Under the pieces are notes generated by a model. It was not told the origin of the DNA and did not search any database. It saw nothing but the letters and a program-made list of their open reading frames with translations. A DNA stretch of 64,000 bases. Source: Streptomyces sp. R21. Its GTDB lineage: Bacteria > Actinomycetota > Actinomycetes > Streptomycetales > Streptomycetaceae. Position 1 is the stretch's first letter. Every line of letters begins with the position of its first letter. The stretch lies in contig NZ_CP163435.1 in assembly GCF_041051975.1 (NCBI RefSeq), forward strand, positions 7,481,001-7,545,000, read 5' to 3'. The translations under genes were made by a program, and so were the position numbers. Below are positions 7,941 through 17,523 of this stretch, one piece after another.

Positions 7941-10433
7941 ATGTCCGTACTGACGCGCGACGAAGCGCAGACCCGTGCCCAGCTCCTCGATGTCCACCAC
8001 TACGGGATCGAACTCGACCTCACCGTCGGCGACGAGACCTTCGACTCGCGCACCGTCATCCGCTTCACCGCCGCAGCGGACGCGGACACCTTCGTCGAGC
8101 TGAAGCCCGCCGAACTCCGCTTCGTCACCCTCGACGGGAACCCCCTCGACCCCGAGACCCTCGTCGAGAACCGGCTGCCGCTGAAGAACCTCACCGCGGG
8201 CGAGCACGAACTGCACGTCGACGCCACGATGCGCTACTCGCGCACCGGCGAGGGCATGCACCGCTTCACCGACCCCACCGACGGCGAGACCTACGTCTAC
8301 ACCCAGCTGTTCATGGAAGACGTCCAGCGCGTCTTCGCCGCCTTCGACCAGCCCGACCTGAAGTCCGTCTTCGAGCTGACCGTCAAGGCCCCCGCCGGCT
8401 GGACCGTCCTCGCCAACAGCGTCACCGAACACCTCGGCGACGGCCTGTGGAAGGCCGCCCCCACCCCCCTCATCTCCACCTACCTCGTCGCCGTCGCCGC
8501 CGGCCCCTGGCACTCCGTACGCACCGAGCACCGCGGCCTGCCCTTCGGCATCCACTGCCGCCGCTCCCTCGCCCCCCACCTCGACGCGGACGCCGACGAA
8601 ATCCTCGACATCACCCGCGCCTGCTACGACCGCTACCACGAGAAGTTCGACGAGCCCTACCCCTTCGACTCCTACGACCAGGCGTTCGTCCCCGAGTTCA
8701 ACGCCGGCGCCATGGAGAACCCCGGCCTCGTCACCTTCCGCGACGAGTTCGTCTACCGCTCCGCCGTCACCGACACCGAACGCCAGACCCGCGCCATGGT
8801 CATCGCCCACGAAATGGCCCACATGTGGTTCGGCGACCTCGTCACCCTGCGCTGGTGGGACGACATCTGGCTCAACGAGTCCTTCGCCGAGTACATGGGC
8901 TACCAGACCCTCATCGAAGCCACCCGCTTCACAGGTACCTGGACCGAGTTCGGCGTCACCCGCAAACCCTGGGGCTACGACGCCGACCAGCGCCCCTCCA
9001 CCCACCCCGTCGCCCCCGACCCCGACGCCGTCCCCGACACCGCCTCCGCGATGCTCAACTTCGACGGCATCTCCTACGCCAAGGGCGCCTCCGCACTACG
9101 GCAACTGGTGACCTGGCTCGGCGAGAAGGCCTTCCTCGCCGGCATCAACACCCACTTCGCCCGCCACAAGTTCGCCAACGCCACCCTCGCCGACTTCATC
9201 GACTCCCTCGCCTCGGGCACCGAACGCGACGTCCACGCCTGGGCCGACACCTGGCTGCGCACCACCGGCGTCGACACCCTCACCCCGCGCCTCGACCGCG
9301 CCGACGACGGCACCCGCACCCTCACCGTCGACCACCACGGCAGCCGCCCCCACCGCATCTCCGTCGGCCTCTACGACCAGGACGACACCGACGGCGGACG
9401 CCTCACCCTCCGCGACCGCCTCGAACTCGACATCCCCCAGACCGACGGACCCCAGCCCATCGGCAAACGCCCCGCACTGCTCCTCCTCAACGACCAGGAC
9501 CTGTCGTACACGAAGGTCCGCTTCGACCCCGACTCCTTCCAGACCGTCACCGCCGCCCTGTCCGGCCTGCCCGACCCGCTGACCCGCGCCGTCATCTGGA
9601 ACGCCCTGCGCGACGCCGTACGCGACGGCGAACTCCCCGCCCTCGCCTATGTGGAGACCGCCCGCGCCCACCTCCCGCGCGAGACCGACCTCGCCCTCGT
9701 CCAGGGCGTGCTGGCCTTCGCCGCCACCCAGGTCGCCGACCGCTACCTCCCGGCCGTGGACCGCCCCGCCGCCCTCGCCACCCTCACCGACCTGTGCCGC
9801 GACCTGATCCGCCGCACCGAGGACGGCTCCCACCCCGGCCTGCGCCTGATCGCCGTACGCCACTACATCGACGTCGCGACCCGGCCCGACACCATCAACT
9901 CCTGGTTCTCCGAGGGCACCGTGCCCGGCGGCCCGGAACTCGACCCCGAGCTGCGCTGGCGCATCCTCGGCCGCCTCGCCGTCCTCGGCGCCATCGACGA
10001 CGCCGTCATCGACGCCGAACTCGTCCAGGACCCCAGCGCCAGCGGCCAGGAAGGCGCCGCCCGCTGCCGCGCCGCCCTGCCCGACCCCCAGGCCAAGCGG
10101 AAGGCCTGGGAGGACATGTTCACCACCGACGACCTCTCCAACTACCTGTTCACCGCCACCGCCCAGGGCTTCTGGCAGCCCGAACAGGCCGACCTGCTCA
10201 AGGGGTACGTCGAGCGGTACTGGACCGACGCGGTCGCCGTCGCCGCCCGCCGCGGCCCCGCCATCGCCGAGGCCGCCGGCCGCTGGGCCTTCCCCGCCCA
10301 CGCCGTCTCCACCGAGACCCTCCGCCAGGGCGAGACCTGCCTGAACGAGGCCGACCCCATCCCCGCCCTGCGCCGCAAACTCGCCGACCAACTCGACGAC
10401 CTGGCACGGGCGTTGAAGGTCAGGGAGGGCTAG
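7941..10433 (+). CDS. pepN: Aminopeptidase N (M1 family)
   Basis: An 830-residue zinc aminopeptidase that removes N-terminal residues from peptides, probably in the cytoplasm since no signal peptide is seen. The exopeptidase motif GAMENPG precedes the zinc site: His290, Glu291 and His294 in HEMAH and Glu313 in NESFAEY, with the expected 18-residue spacing. The C-terminal ERAP1-like helical domain (about 510-820) is complete. The length is normal for actinobacterial PepN. A structured repeat lies just downstream. Confidence 0.97.
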   Translation: MSVLTRDEAQTRAQLLDVHHYGIELDLTVGDETFDSRTVIRFTAAADADTFVELKPAELRFVTLDGNPLDPETLVENRLPLKNLTAGEHELHVDATMRYSRTGEGMHRFTDPTDGETYVYTQLFMEDVQRVFAAFDQPDLKSVFELTVKAPAGWTVLANSVTEHLGDGLWKAAPTPLISTYLVAVAAGPWHSVRTEHRGLPFGIHCRRSLAPHLDADADEILDITRACYDRYHEKFDEPYPFDSYDQAFVPEFNAGAMENPGLVTFRDEFVYRSAVTDTERQTRAMVIAHEMAHMWFGDLVTLRWWDDIWLNESFAEYMGYQTLIEATRFTGTWTEFGVTRKPWGYDADQRPSTHPVAPDPDAVPDTASAMLNFDGISYAKGASALRQLVTWLGEKAFLAGINTHFARHKFANATLADFIDSLASGTERDVHAWADTWLRTTGVDTLTPRLDRADDGTRTLTVDHHGSRPHRISVGLYDQDDTDGGRLTLRDRLELDIPQTDGPQPIGKRPALLLLNDQDLSYTKVRFDPDSFQTVTAALSGLPDPLTRAVIWNALRDAVRDGELPALAYVETARAHLPRETDLALVQGVLAFAATQVADRYLPAVDRPAALATLTDLCRDLIRRTEDGSHPGLRLIAVRHYIDVATRPDTINSWFSEGTVPGGPELDPELRWRILGRLAVLGAIDDAVIDAELVQDPSASGQEGAARCRAALPDPQAKRKAWEDMFTTDDLSNYLFTATAQGFWQPEQADLLKGYVERYWTDAVAVAARRGPAIAEAAGRWAFPAHAVSTETLRQGETCLNEADPIPALRRKLADQLDDLARALKVREG

Positions 10434-10449
10434 CACCAGCTAAGTCGAC

Positions 10450-10512
10450 GGGGGCTGATCGCCTGCGAACCGCGCCCCATAAGGGGCGCGGGGAACTGCG
10501 CGACCAGCCCCC
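10450..10512 (+). repeat. Palindromic intergenic repeat with nested stem-loops
   Basis: Outer arms GGGGGCTGATCGC (10450-10462) and GCGACCAGCCCCC (10500-10512) pair with one mismatch. Inside lies a perfect 7-bp hairpin, GCGCCCC-ATAA-GGGGCGC (10472-10489), followed by GGGGAACTGCGCGAC. I recognise GGGGCGCGGGGAACTGCGCGACCAGCC-like sequence as a widespread intergenic element of Streptomyces genomes. Here it follows pepN and may also act as a transcription terminator, although it has no T-tract. Confidence 0.7.
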
Positions 10513-10693
10513 ACCGGCCCGCGGAAAAAGAACCGCATCACCGCGGAGCGCCTAGCACCTCCGTCCGCGCCGCACATTTCCTCCGCACCGCAGTACCCCC
10601 TTTCGGGTCGGATCGTTGTCCTGACCGGGCGCGCCGAACCGAAACGCGTACAGGCTTGGATTCCCCCCTGCCGCGCGCCCCGGAGGACACCCC

Positions 10694-12070
10694 ATGAGCA
10701 CGCCGCCGCCTCTCGCTTCCGGCCCTGAAGGCCCCGACGCACTGCGGCCGTTGCTCGACACCGTCCTCGACGCCCTCGGCGAAGGATGGACGGCACGCGG
10801 CGGCCCGCTGCCCGCAGGAGGGCCCGAAGCCGTCGCCCGCGCGGTGCGCGAAGGGGTCGGTGACGTCCTGCCCGAACACGGCAGCGACGACGCCCTGAGC
10901 ACCCTCGTACGGATCCTCGCCGTCGGCGCCGCCGACCCCGCCCACCCCCTGTGCGCCGCCCACCTGCACTGCCCGCCCCTCGCCGTCGCCACCGCAGCCG
11001 ACCTCGCCGCGAGCGCCCTCAACCCGTCCCTGGACTCCTGGGACCAGGCCCCCGCCGCCTCCGAACTCGAAGCCCTGGTCACCCGCGCACTCGCCCAACA
11101 GGTGGGCGCCGCCGAGGCCCTCGTCACCACCGGCGGCACCGAAGCCAACCAACTCGCCCTGCTCCTCGCCCGCGAGAACCGCGAGACACACAGAACCGTG
11201 CAACTCGTCTGCGGCGCCGGCGCCCACCACTCACTGCACCGCGCCGCCTGGCTCCTCGGCCTGCCCGACCCCGTCGTCGTGCCCGCCCCCGCAGGAACGA
11301 TGGACCTCGCCGCCCTCGACGAAGCCCTCACCCACCTGCGCGGCCCCCGCGGCTCCCTCCTCGTCGCCGCCACCGCCGGCACCACCGACGCCGGACTCAT
11401 CGACCCGCTGCCCGACATCGCCGACCTGTGCGCAGCCCACGGCGCCCGCCTCCACATCGACGCCGCCTACGGCGGAGGCCTCCTCTTCAGCGACCGCCAC
11501 CGCCCCAAGCTCGACGGACTCGACCGCGCCCACACCGTCACCCTCGACCTGCACAAACTCGGCTGGCAACCCGTCGCCGCAGGCCTCCTCACCGTCCGCG
11601 ACCCGGGAGACCTGCGCCCCCTCGCCCACCGCGCCGACTACCTCAACGCCGACGACGACACCGAAGCCGGCCTGCCCGACCTCCTCGGCCGCTCCCTGCG
11701 CACCACCCGACGCCCCGACATCCTCAAAATCGCCGTCACCCTGAAGACCCTCGGCCGCACCGGCATCGGCGCACTCGTCGACCAAGTCTGCGACCAGGCA
11801 CACGAGTTCGCCGATCTCGTCGAAGCCCACCCGCACTTCGAGCTCTACGACCGGCCCACCATCAGCACCGTCCTCTTCCGGCCCGCCCAGGCCCCGGACG
11901 ACGCCGTCGCCGACGTACGCCGCACCCTCCTCCACGAAGGCCACGCCGTCCTCGGCCGCGCCCGGCTCGACGGCCGCCTCTGGCTCAAGGCCACCCTCCT
12001 CAACCCGCACACCCGGCCCGGCGACCTGGCCGCACTTCTGAAACTGGTGGAAGGACACACCCCCCGATGA
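10694..12070 (+). CDS. PLP-dependent group II decarboxylase (amino acid decarboxylase)
   Basis: A 458-residue fold-type I PLP enzyme. The PLP-binding Lys288 lies in DLHKLGWQP, the cofactor Asp in HIDAAYGGG, and VTTGGTEANQLAL is the phosphate-binding loop region. The family includes diaminobutyrate, lysine and tyrosine decarboxylases; the exact substrate is not readable. The stop overlaps the start of the downstream hydroxylase gene (ATGA), so the two are translationally coupled, as in siderophore loci where lysine is decarboxylated to cadaverine then N-hydroxylated. It is shorter at the N-terminus than, and distinct from, the DesA type I remember. Confidence 0.9.
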   Translation: MSTPPPLASGPEGPDALRPLLDTVLDALGEGWTARGGPLPAGGPEAVARAVREGVGDVLPEHGSDDALSTLVRILAVGAADPAHPLCAAHLHCPPLAVATAADLAASALNPSLDSWDQAPAASELEALVTRALAQQVGAAEALVTTGGTEANQLALLLARENRETHRTVQLVCGAGAHHSLHRAAWLLGLPDPVVVPAPAGTMDLAALDEALTHLRGPRGSLLVAATAGTTDAGLIDPLPDIADLCAAHGARLHIDAAYGGGLLFSDRHRPKLDGLDRAHTVTLDLHKLGWQPVAAGLLTVRDPGDLRPLAHRADYLNADDDTEAGLPDLLGRSLRTTRRPDILKIAVTLKTLGRTGIGALVDQVCDQAHEFADLVEAHPHFELYDRPTISTVLFRPAQAPDDAVADVRRTLLHEGHAVLGRARLDGRLWLKATLLNPHTRPGDLAALLKLVEGHTPR

Positions 12071-13488
12071 ACCCGACGCCCACCCCCACACGCCAAGAAC
12101 CCGAAGCACCCCGCGACCTGGTGGGCATCGGCATCGGCCCCTTCAACCTCTCCCTCGCCGCCCTCGCCCACCCCCTCACCCAACTCGACACCGTCTTCTA
12201 CGAACAACGCCCCGGCTTCGACTGGCACCCCGGTCTCATGGTCGACGGCGCCACCCTCCAAGTGCCCTTCCTCGCCGACCTGGTCACCCTCGCCGACCCC
12301 GCCAGCCCCTGGTCCTTCCTCAACTACCTCAAAACCCTCGGCCGCCTCTTCCCCTTCTACTTCGCCGAGCGCTTCCACATCCAGCGCGCCGAATACGACG
12401 CCTACTGCCGCTGGGTCGCCGGCAGCCTCCCCGGACTCCACTTCGCCCACCAGGTCGACGCCGTCCGCTGGAACCCCGAACGTGACGTCTTCGAAGTCGA
12501 CTTCACCCAACTCGACACCGACGGCGAAGCCGAAGCACTCGGCCGCGCCTACACCCGCAACATCGTCCTCGGCGTCGGCACCGCCCCCCACATCCCCGAA
12601 CCCCTCAAACCCCTCGTCGAAGCCCCCGGCGTGCCCGTCATCCACGCCGCGGACTACCTCGCCCACCGCGAGAAGTTCCTCACCGCCGAGCACATCACCG
12701 TCATCGGCGCCGGACAGTCGGGCGCCGAGGTCTTCCTCGACCTCCTCAGAAACCGCCCCGCCGGACGCGAGAGAATCCACTGGCTCGCCCGCACCGAGGC
12801 CTTCGCCCCCATGGAGTACTCCAAGCTCGGCCTGGAACACTTCACCCCCGACTACACCCGCTACTTCCACGCCCTCACCGAGCCCGTCCGCGACCACCTC
12901 GTCGCCACCCAATGGCAGCTCCACAAAGGCATCGACGCCGACACCCTCGCCGCCATCCACGACGAGCTCTACCGCCGCACCCTGCACGGCGGCTGGCCCG
13001 ACGCCGTCCTCACCCCCGGCGTCCGCGTCCGCACCGCCGGCCGCGTCGCCACCACCAAGGTCGAACTCCATCTGGAACACATCCAGCAAGGCGCCCGCTC
13101 CCGCCTCACCACCGACGCCGTCGTCCTCGCCACCGGCTACCGCGAACGCCCCCTCGGCCGCATCCTCGCCGGACTCGACCCCTACCTCCGCCGCGACAGC
13201 AGCGAACGCCCCCGCATCGACGACCAGTTCCGCCTCGTCCTCGACCCCGCCGTCACCGGCCACGCCTACGTCCAGAACGCCGAACTCCACACCCACGGCG
13301 TAGGCGCCCCCGACCTCGGCCTCGCCGCCTGGCGCAGCGCCACCATCCTCAACTCCCTCACCGGCAAGGACCCCTACCCCCTCCCCGGACGCACCGCCTT
13401 CACCACCTTCGGCCTCGAACCCCACCCGCAGATCCCGCCCGCCCGGCAGACCGCAGGGACCCTCACCCCACTGGTCAACGAACGGTAA
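12067..13488 (+). CDS. FAD/NADPH-dependent amine N-monooxygenase (lysine/ornithine hydroxylase family)
   Basis: A 473-residue N-hydroxylating flavoprotein monooxygenase. The FAD motif GIGIGPFNLSLA is near the N-terminus, the NADPH motif VIGAGQSGAEVF lies mid-protein, and the family motif ATGYRERP is towards the end. Members hydroxylate the terminal amine of lysine, ornithine or diamines for hydroxamate siderophores. Its start overlaps the decarboxylase stop by four bases, which suggests it acts on that enzyme's diamine product. No acyltransferase or NIS synthetase gene follows; the next gene is a GDSL hydrolase. Confidence 0.92.
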   Translation: MNPTPTPTRQEPEAPRDLVGIGIGPFNLSLAALAHPLTQLDTVFYEQRPGFDWHPGLMVDGATLQVPFLADLVTLADPASPWSFLNYLKTLGRLFPFYFAERFHIQRAEYDAYCRWVAGSLPGLHFAHQVDAVRWNPERDVFEVDFTQLDTDGEAEALGRAYTRNIVLGVGTAPHIPEPLKPLVEAPGVPVIHAADYLAHREKFLTAEHITVIGAGQSGAEVFLDLLRNRPAGRERIHWLARTEAFAPMEYSKLGLEHFTPDYTRYFHALTEPVRDHLVATQWQLHKGIDADTLAAIHDELYRRTLHGGWPDAVLTPGVRVRTAGRVATTKVELHLEHIQQGARSRLTTDAVVLATGYRERPLGRILAGLDPYLRRDSSERPRIDDQFRLVLDPAVTGHAYVQNAELHTHGVGAPDLGLAAWRSATILNSLTGKDPYPLPGRTAFTTFGLEPHPQIPPARQTAGTLTPLVNER

Positions 13489-13540
13489 AGAAGCGCCGAA
13501 GGGCGGAACAGGCAGCGATCACCACGATGTTGGGCCAGCC

Positions 13541-14704
13541 ATGACCACCACATGGACCGCCGCCCACCGCTCCGCCGTCATCAACCCCCACGAGACCGTC
13601 AAGCTCTTCGAACCCCGCGGCTTCAACGACCAGACCGTCCGCCAGGCCGTACGACCGGCCGGCGCGGGCACCGCCTACCGGATCCGCCTCAGCAACCGCT
13701 ACGGAAAAGAACCCCTGCACATCGGCGGGGCCCATACGGCCGCACGCACCGAAGGCCACGGCATCGACGTCTCCACGGACACCGCGCTGCTCTTCGCCGG
13801 TGCCACCGCCGTCACCATCCCCGTCGGCGAGGAGATCATCAGCGACCCGGTCGAGCGGGCCGTCGGCGCGGGGGAGGAACTCGTCGTCAGCCTGTACCTG
13901 CCCGGGGACACCGGACTCACCACCTTCAGCGGCGTGCCCTACGACATCGGACACGCCGCCCCCGGCGATCAACTCAGTGCCCAAGTCCTCGAAAACTCAG
14001 AGGAGTTGGCGACCGGCCACTTCCTCACCGGAGTCGACGTCCGCACACCCGAAGGCACCCGCATCGCCGTCGCCTTCGGGGACTCCTGGATCGAAGGCGC
14101 CTTCACCACCCCCGGCACCGACAACAGCTTCCCCGGCCAGCTCAGCCGCCGCCTCACCCACGGCTGGGTCGTCAACACCGGCATCTCCGGCAACCGTCTG
14201 CTCACCGACGAGATCGGCGAACACCTCCTCGCCCGCATCGAGCACGACGTCCTCGCCGTCCCCGGCGTCAGCCACGTCCTGACCCACATCGGGCTCAACG
14301 ACCTCGGCCTGCCCGGATTCAGCTCCTACCCCGAACCCGGCACCCTGCCCACCGCCGCCGACCTCATCGCCGGGCTCACCACCCTCGCCGACCGCCTCCA
14401 CGCCGCCGGACTCACCGTCATCGGCTCCACCATCGGCCCCTACGGCGGCACCATCTACGACGGCTACGACAGCGAAGCCGGCCAGGCCGTACGCCGCGAC
14501 GTCAACACCTGGCTCCTCGGCGACAACCACCCCTTCGACGCGATCACCGACATCGCCGCCGCCGTCGCGGACCCGGCCCAGCCCGACCGGATCCGCGAGG
14601 AGTTCAACGCCGGCGACGGCCTCCACGTCAACGACGCCGGCGCAAAAGCCATCGCCGACGCCGTTGACGTAACCCTGCTGGACCTGGAGAAGACGCAGCT
14701 CTAG
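13541..14704 (+). CDS. SGNH/GDSL-family hydrolase
   Basis: A 387-residue esterase-type protein without a signal peptide. Its N-terminal 160 residues form a beta-rich module. The SGNH core follows, with block I FGDSW (Ser nucleophile), block II GISGN, block III LTHIGLND and block V DGLHVND with the catalytic Asp/His. The substrate is unknown, although the architecture is like that of plant-polymer and acetyl-ester hydrolases. It starts 52 bases after the monooxygenase gene. Its TAG overlaps the TAG of the convergent 5'-nucleotidase gene within CTAG (14701-14704). Confidence 0.9.
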   Translation: MTTTWTAAHRSAVINPHETVKLFEPRGFNDQTVRQAVRPAGAGTAYRIRLSNRYGKEPLHIGGAHTAARTEGHGIDVSTDTALLFAGATAVTIPVGEEIISDPVERAVGAGEELVVSLYLPGDTGLTTFSGVPYDIGHAAPGDQLSAQVLENSEELATGHFLTGVDVRTPEGTRIAVAFGDSWIEGAFTTPGTDNSFPGQLSRRLTHGWVVNTGISGNRLLTDEIGEHLLARIEHDVLAVPGVSHVLTHIGLNDLGLPGFSSYPEPGTLPTAADLIAGLTTLADRLHAAGLTVIGSTIGPYGGTIYDGYDSEAGQAVRRDVNTWLLGDNHPFDAITDIAAAVADPAQPDRIREEFNAGDGLHVNDAGAKAIADAVDVTLLDLEKTQL

Positions 14705-16518
14705 AACACCGGCGTGCCGTTGCGCGTCAGCTTCCAGTCCACCGACGCGAAGTCCTTCGGGTCCAGCGTGCCCTTCGCCGTCACCCACTCCGCGATCCGC
14801 GTCCGGATCTCCGTCGACTCCGACCACACCTCCTTGGCGGACGCGACGTGCGGGAACGCACCGCCACCGTTCGCCCGGTAGTTGTTCACCGCCAGCACGA
14901 ACTGCTGTGCGTCATCCAGCGCAGCACCGTTGTAGGAGAGGTTCTTGATCCGCGCACCGGCCGCCTGAGCGATGTCGATGTCGTACTGGAAACCCGACAC
15001 ATAGTCGTAGTTGTAGTCCGGGCGGCCGCCCGCGTTGGTCAGCTTCTCCACATCGACCACCGCGTCGGCGGCCGTCTGCACGAAGTACTCCGCCGAATAC
15101 TCCAGGTACGCCCGCACCTGAGCACCCGTCAGCACCTTCGCGACCAGCGTGTTGTCGTACACGTACAGACCCGACAGATCCCGGATCGTCACGTCACCGG
15201 CCGGAATCTGAGACGTACGCGAGAACGGCGACGCCTGCGCGATCACCGGCAGCGACGCGTACTCCGTACCCGCCAACGCCGCCTTGACCACGTCCTCCTG
15301 CACCTTGGTGATCAGGTCGATGATCGGGGCGTCCTTGTAACGGGCGTCCACCGTCGTCAGCGTCTCCGTAGCGCTACCGACCACCTGGTTGACGTACTTC
15401 ACGACGATCGCGTGCTCGTCCGCCAGCAGCTTCGTGATCTTCGGATCGTCCGCCACCGCATTCGAGTTCAGCACCTTCGACGCCACCGACTCGACCGACC
15501 AACGCCCCTTCGCGAACGTCAACTCCACGTCGAACACCGACAGCCGCTCCGCATACGCCAGCGGCTCCGACAGCACGACCGTCTTCCCCGACTTCTCGTT
15601 CGTGACCTTCAACTCCGGGATCTCCACATGCGCGTGACCCACCAGAATCGCGTCGATCCCCGGCACCTTCTGCGCCACCAGCGCCGCCGAGTTCTCCACA
15701 TACGGCAACTGGTCACCGTAGGAAGACGTCCCCGACGACCCGCTGTGCGCGGACACGACCACCACGTCCGCACCCATCGACCGCAGCTTCGGCACCCACT
15801 TCGCCGCCTGCTCCTCAAGCCCCGGGAACGTCAACTTCCCCTGCACATACGCCTTGTCCCAGATCGCGATACCCGGGTTCGTCAGCCCCAGCACAGCCAC
15901 CTTCACCGGCGGAGCGCCCTTCACACGGAACGTCTTGATGAAGTACGGCGGGAAAGCGGGCTTCAGCGTCTTCGCGTCCAGCGCGTTCGCACCGAGAAGC
16001 GGGAAACGACACTGCGACTCGAACTTCCGCAGCGTCTCGATGCCGTAGTTGAACTCATGGTTGCCGAGCGCCGCCGCGTCGAACCCGATCGCGTTCATCG
16101 CCTGCGCCATCGGGTGCACCGGACCACCCTTCGCGGTGATCGGGTCCACCTTCGCGTAGTAGTACGTCAGCGGAGTGCCCTGGATCGTGTCACCCGCGTC
16201 CAGCAGCAGCGTGTTGCACCGCCCCTTCTCCGCGCGGACCTGCTCCACCAGCGTCGAGATCCGCGCCAGCCCCTGCGCGTTGCCCGCCTTGTCCGAATAC
16301 TCCGCATTCTTGAAGTAGTCCCAGTTGAAGACATGACCGTGCAGATCGGTCGTGCCCATCACGGTCAGCGAATACCGCTTCGGACCTCGCGCCGCAGCCA
16401 CGCCGGAGCCCGAGGCCTCCGCCGCCTGGGCGGCAGGAGCCGCGACCGCGCCGGCCAGCGCGACACCCGCCCCGGTCGCAGCGGACTTCTTCAGGAACTT
16501 CCGACGGTTCAACGGCAT
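14701..16518 (-). CDS. Secreted 5'-nucleotidase / 2',3'-cyclic phosphodiesterase family
   Basis: A 605-residue exported metallophosphatase of the UshA type. It has a Tat signal (NRRKFLKKSAAT, hydrophobic segment, AQAAEA). The metal-binding motifs run in order: DLHGH, DAGDT, LGNHEFNYG, a His in SAHSG, and GHAHVEIP. The C-terminal 5'-nucleotidase domain starts near residue 360 and carries substrate-binding aromatics. It dephosphorylates extracellular nucleotides to supply nucleosides and phosphate. ATG at 16518 follows GGAGGAG. No Pho box was recognised upstream. Confidence 0.95.
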   Translation of the reverse strand: MPLNRRKFLKKSAATGAGVALAGAVAAPAAQAAEASGSGVAAARGPKRYSLTVMGTTDLHGHVFNWDYFKNAEYSDKAGNAQGLARISTLVEQVRAEKGRCNTLLLDAGDTIQGTPLTYYYAKVDPITAKGGPVHPMAQAMNAIGFDAAALGNHEFNYGIETLRKFESQCRFPLLGANALDAKTLKPAFPPYFIKTFRVKGAPPVKVAVLGLTNPGIAIWDKAYVQGKLTFPGLEEQAAKWVPKLRSMGADVVVVSAHSGSSGTSSYGDQLPYVENSAALVAQKVPGIDAILVGHAHVEIPELKVTNEKSGKTVVLSEPLAYAERLSVFDVELTFAKGRWSVESVASKVLNSNAVADDPKITKLLADEHAIVVKYVNQVVGSATETLTTVDARYKDAPIIDLITKVQEDVVKAALAGTEYASLPVIAQASPFSRTSQIPAGDVTIRDLSGLYVYDNTLVAKVLTGAQVRAYLEYSAEYFVQTAADAVVDVEKLTNAGGRPDYNYDYVSGFQYDIDIAQAAGARIKNLSYNGAALDDAQQFVLAVNNYRANGGGAFPHVASAKEVWSESTEIRTRIAEWVTAKGTLDPKDFASVDWKLTRNGTPVF

Positions 16519-16667
16519 CTCTGGTACTCCTCCGGAAACGGTCAACGACGCGCGTAGATTCTGACCCACCCACCCCACCCTGAACAGGTCCAGGAGGTTT
16601 CTTTCTGATGACCGGCGGGCAACCCAACCCGCCCCCGGCAAAGACCCGGGGTGACAGAGTGGGACGT

Positions 16668-17378
16668 ATGGCACCCACCGCAGAGGAACCCCGCCCCCAC
16701 CTCCCCTACGGCACCCCCGACGCACCCCGCATCGCCGTCCGCGGCGAAGCCCACCTCGAAGTCGACCCCGAACTCGCCCGCATCGGCATCACCGTCGCCG
16801 CCCGCGGCAAAGACCGCCGCACCGCCCTCGACGACCTCACCCGCCGCAACACCACCACCCTCGACCTCATCAAAACCTACGGAGACGCCGTCGAACGCCT
16901 CGAAACCGGCGCCTTCTCCATCACCCCCGAACTCCGCGAACACGGCCGCGGCGAACGCGTCCGCGCCTACCTCGGACGCGTCCACATCACCGCCGAACTC
17001 ACCGACTTCACCGCCCTCGGCGAACTCACCACCCGCCTCGCCGACCTCGACATCACCCGCGTCGACGGCCCCTGGTGGGCCCTGCGCCCCGACTCACCCG
17101 CCCACCGCGAAGCCCGACAGAAAGCAGTCCACGAAGCCGTCCAACGCGCCCGCGAATACGCCGAAGCCCTCGGCACCACCCTCGCCGCCCTCGTCGAAAT
17201 CGCCGACATCGGCGCCGAGAACGCCCAACCCGGCCAATCCGCCCCCCGCATGCGCTCCATGGCCTACGGCGCAGCCACCGAGGACACCGCCCCCGCACCC
17301 CTCGACCTCGAACCCCAGCGCCAACACGTCTACGCCCAGGTCAACGCCCGCTTCACCATGACACCGCCAAGACTCTGA
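16668..17378 (+). CDS. SIMPL domain-containing protein (DUF541)
   Basis: A 236-residue SIMPL/DUF541 protein. The N-terminal strand IAVRGEAHLEVDPELARI and the helix-strand repeats including LETGAFSITPEL are family hallmarks. Unlike many relatives it has no evident signal peptide from the chosen start. The function of the family is poorly defined, with oligomeric envelope roles reported for some members. ATG at 16668 was chosen; the in-frame start at 16608 would add 20 Pro/Gly-rich residues. It is divergent from the 5'-nucleotidase gene. Confidence 0.88.
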   Translation: MAPTAEEPRPHLPYGTPDAPRIAVRGEAHLEVDPELARIGITVAARGKDRRTALDDLTRRNTTTLDLIKTYGDAVERLETGAFSITPELREHGRGERVRAYLGRVHITAELTDFTALGELTTRLADLDITRVDGPWWALRPDSPAHREARQKAVHEAVQRAREYAEALGTTLAALVEIADIGAENAQPGQSAPRMRSMAYGAATEDTAPAPLDLEPQRQHVYAQVNARFTMTPPRL

Positions 17379-17494
17379 CGACCGATCAACTGTCACCTCT
17401 CGAATGCTCATCGGAGCACCCGCGCGCACAATTCAACACTTGTCAATAACCCTTCACCGAAAGGTTGTTGAGTGGTCATGCAGGGCCAATTACC

Positions 17495-17506
17495 TACCGA
17501 TCGGTA
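17495..17506 (+). promoter_or_regulatory. Perfect 12-bp palindrome upstream of pyk
   Basis: TACCGATCGGTA lies 18 bases before the pyk ATG. A TAGGCT hexamer at 17512-17517 follows and there is no purine-rich ribosome binding site before the ATG. The palindrome may be an operator overlapping the core promoter. That role is inferred from position only. Confidence 0.4.
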
Positions 17507-17523
17507 AGGCCTAGGCTCAAACC

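Noticed and set aside
10513-10693. Iron-box (DmdR-type) operator upstream of the decarboxylase gene
   Set aside because: No TTAGGTTAGGCT-like palindrome is visible, so iron control cannot be claimed.
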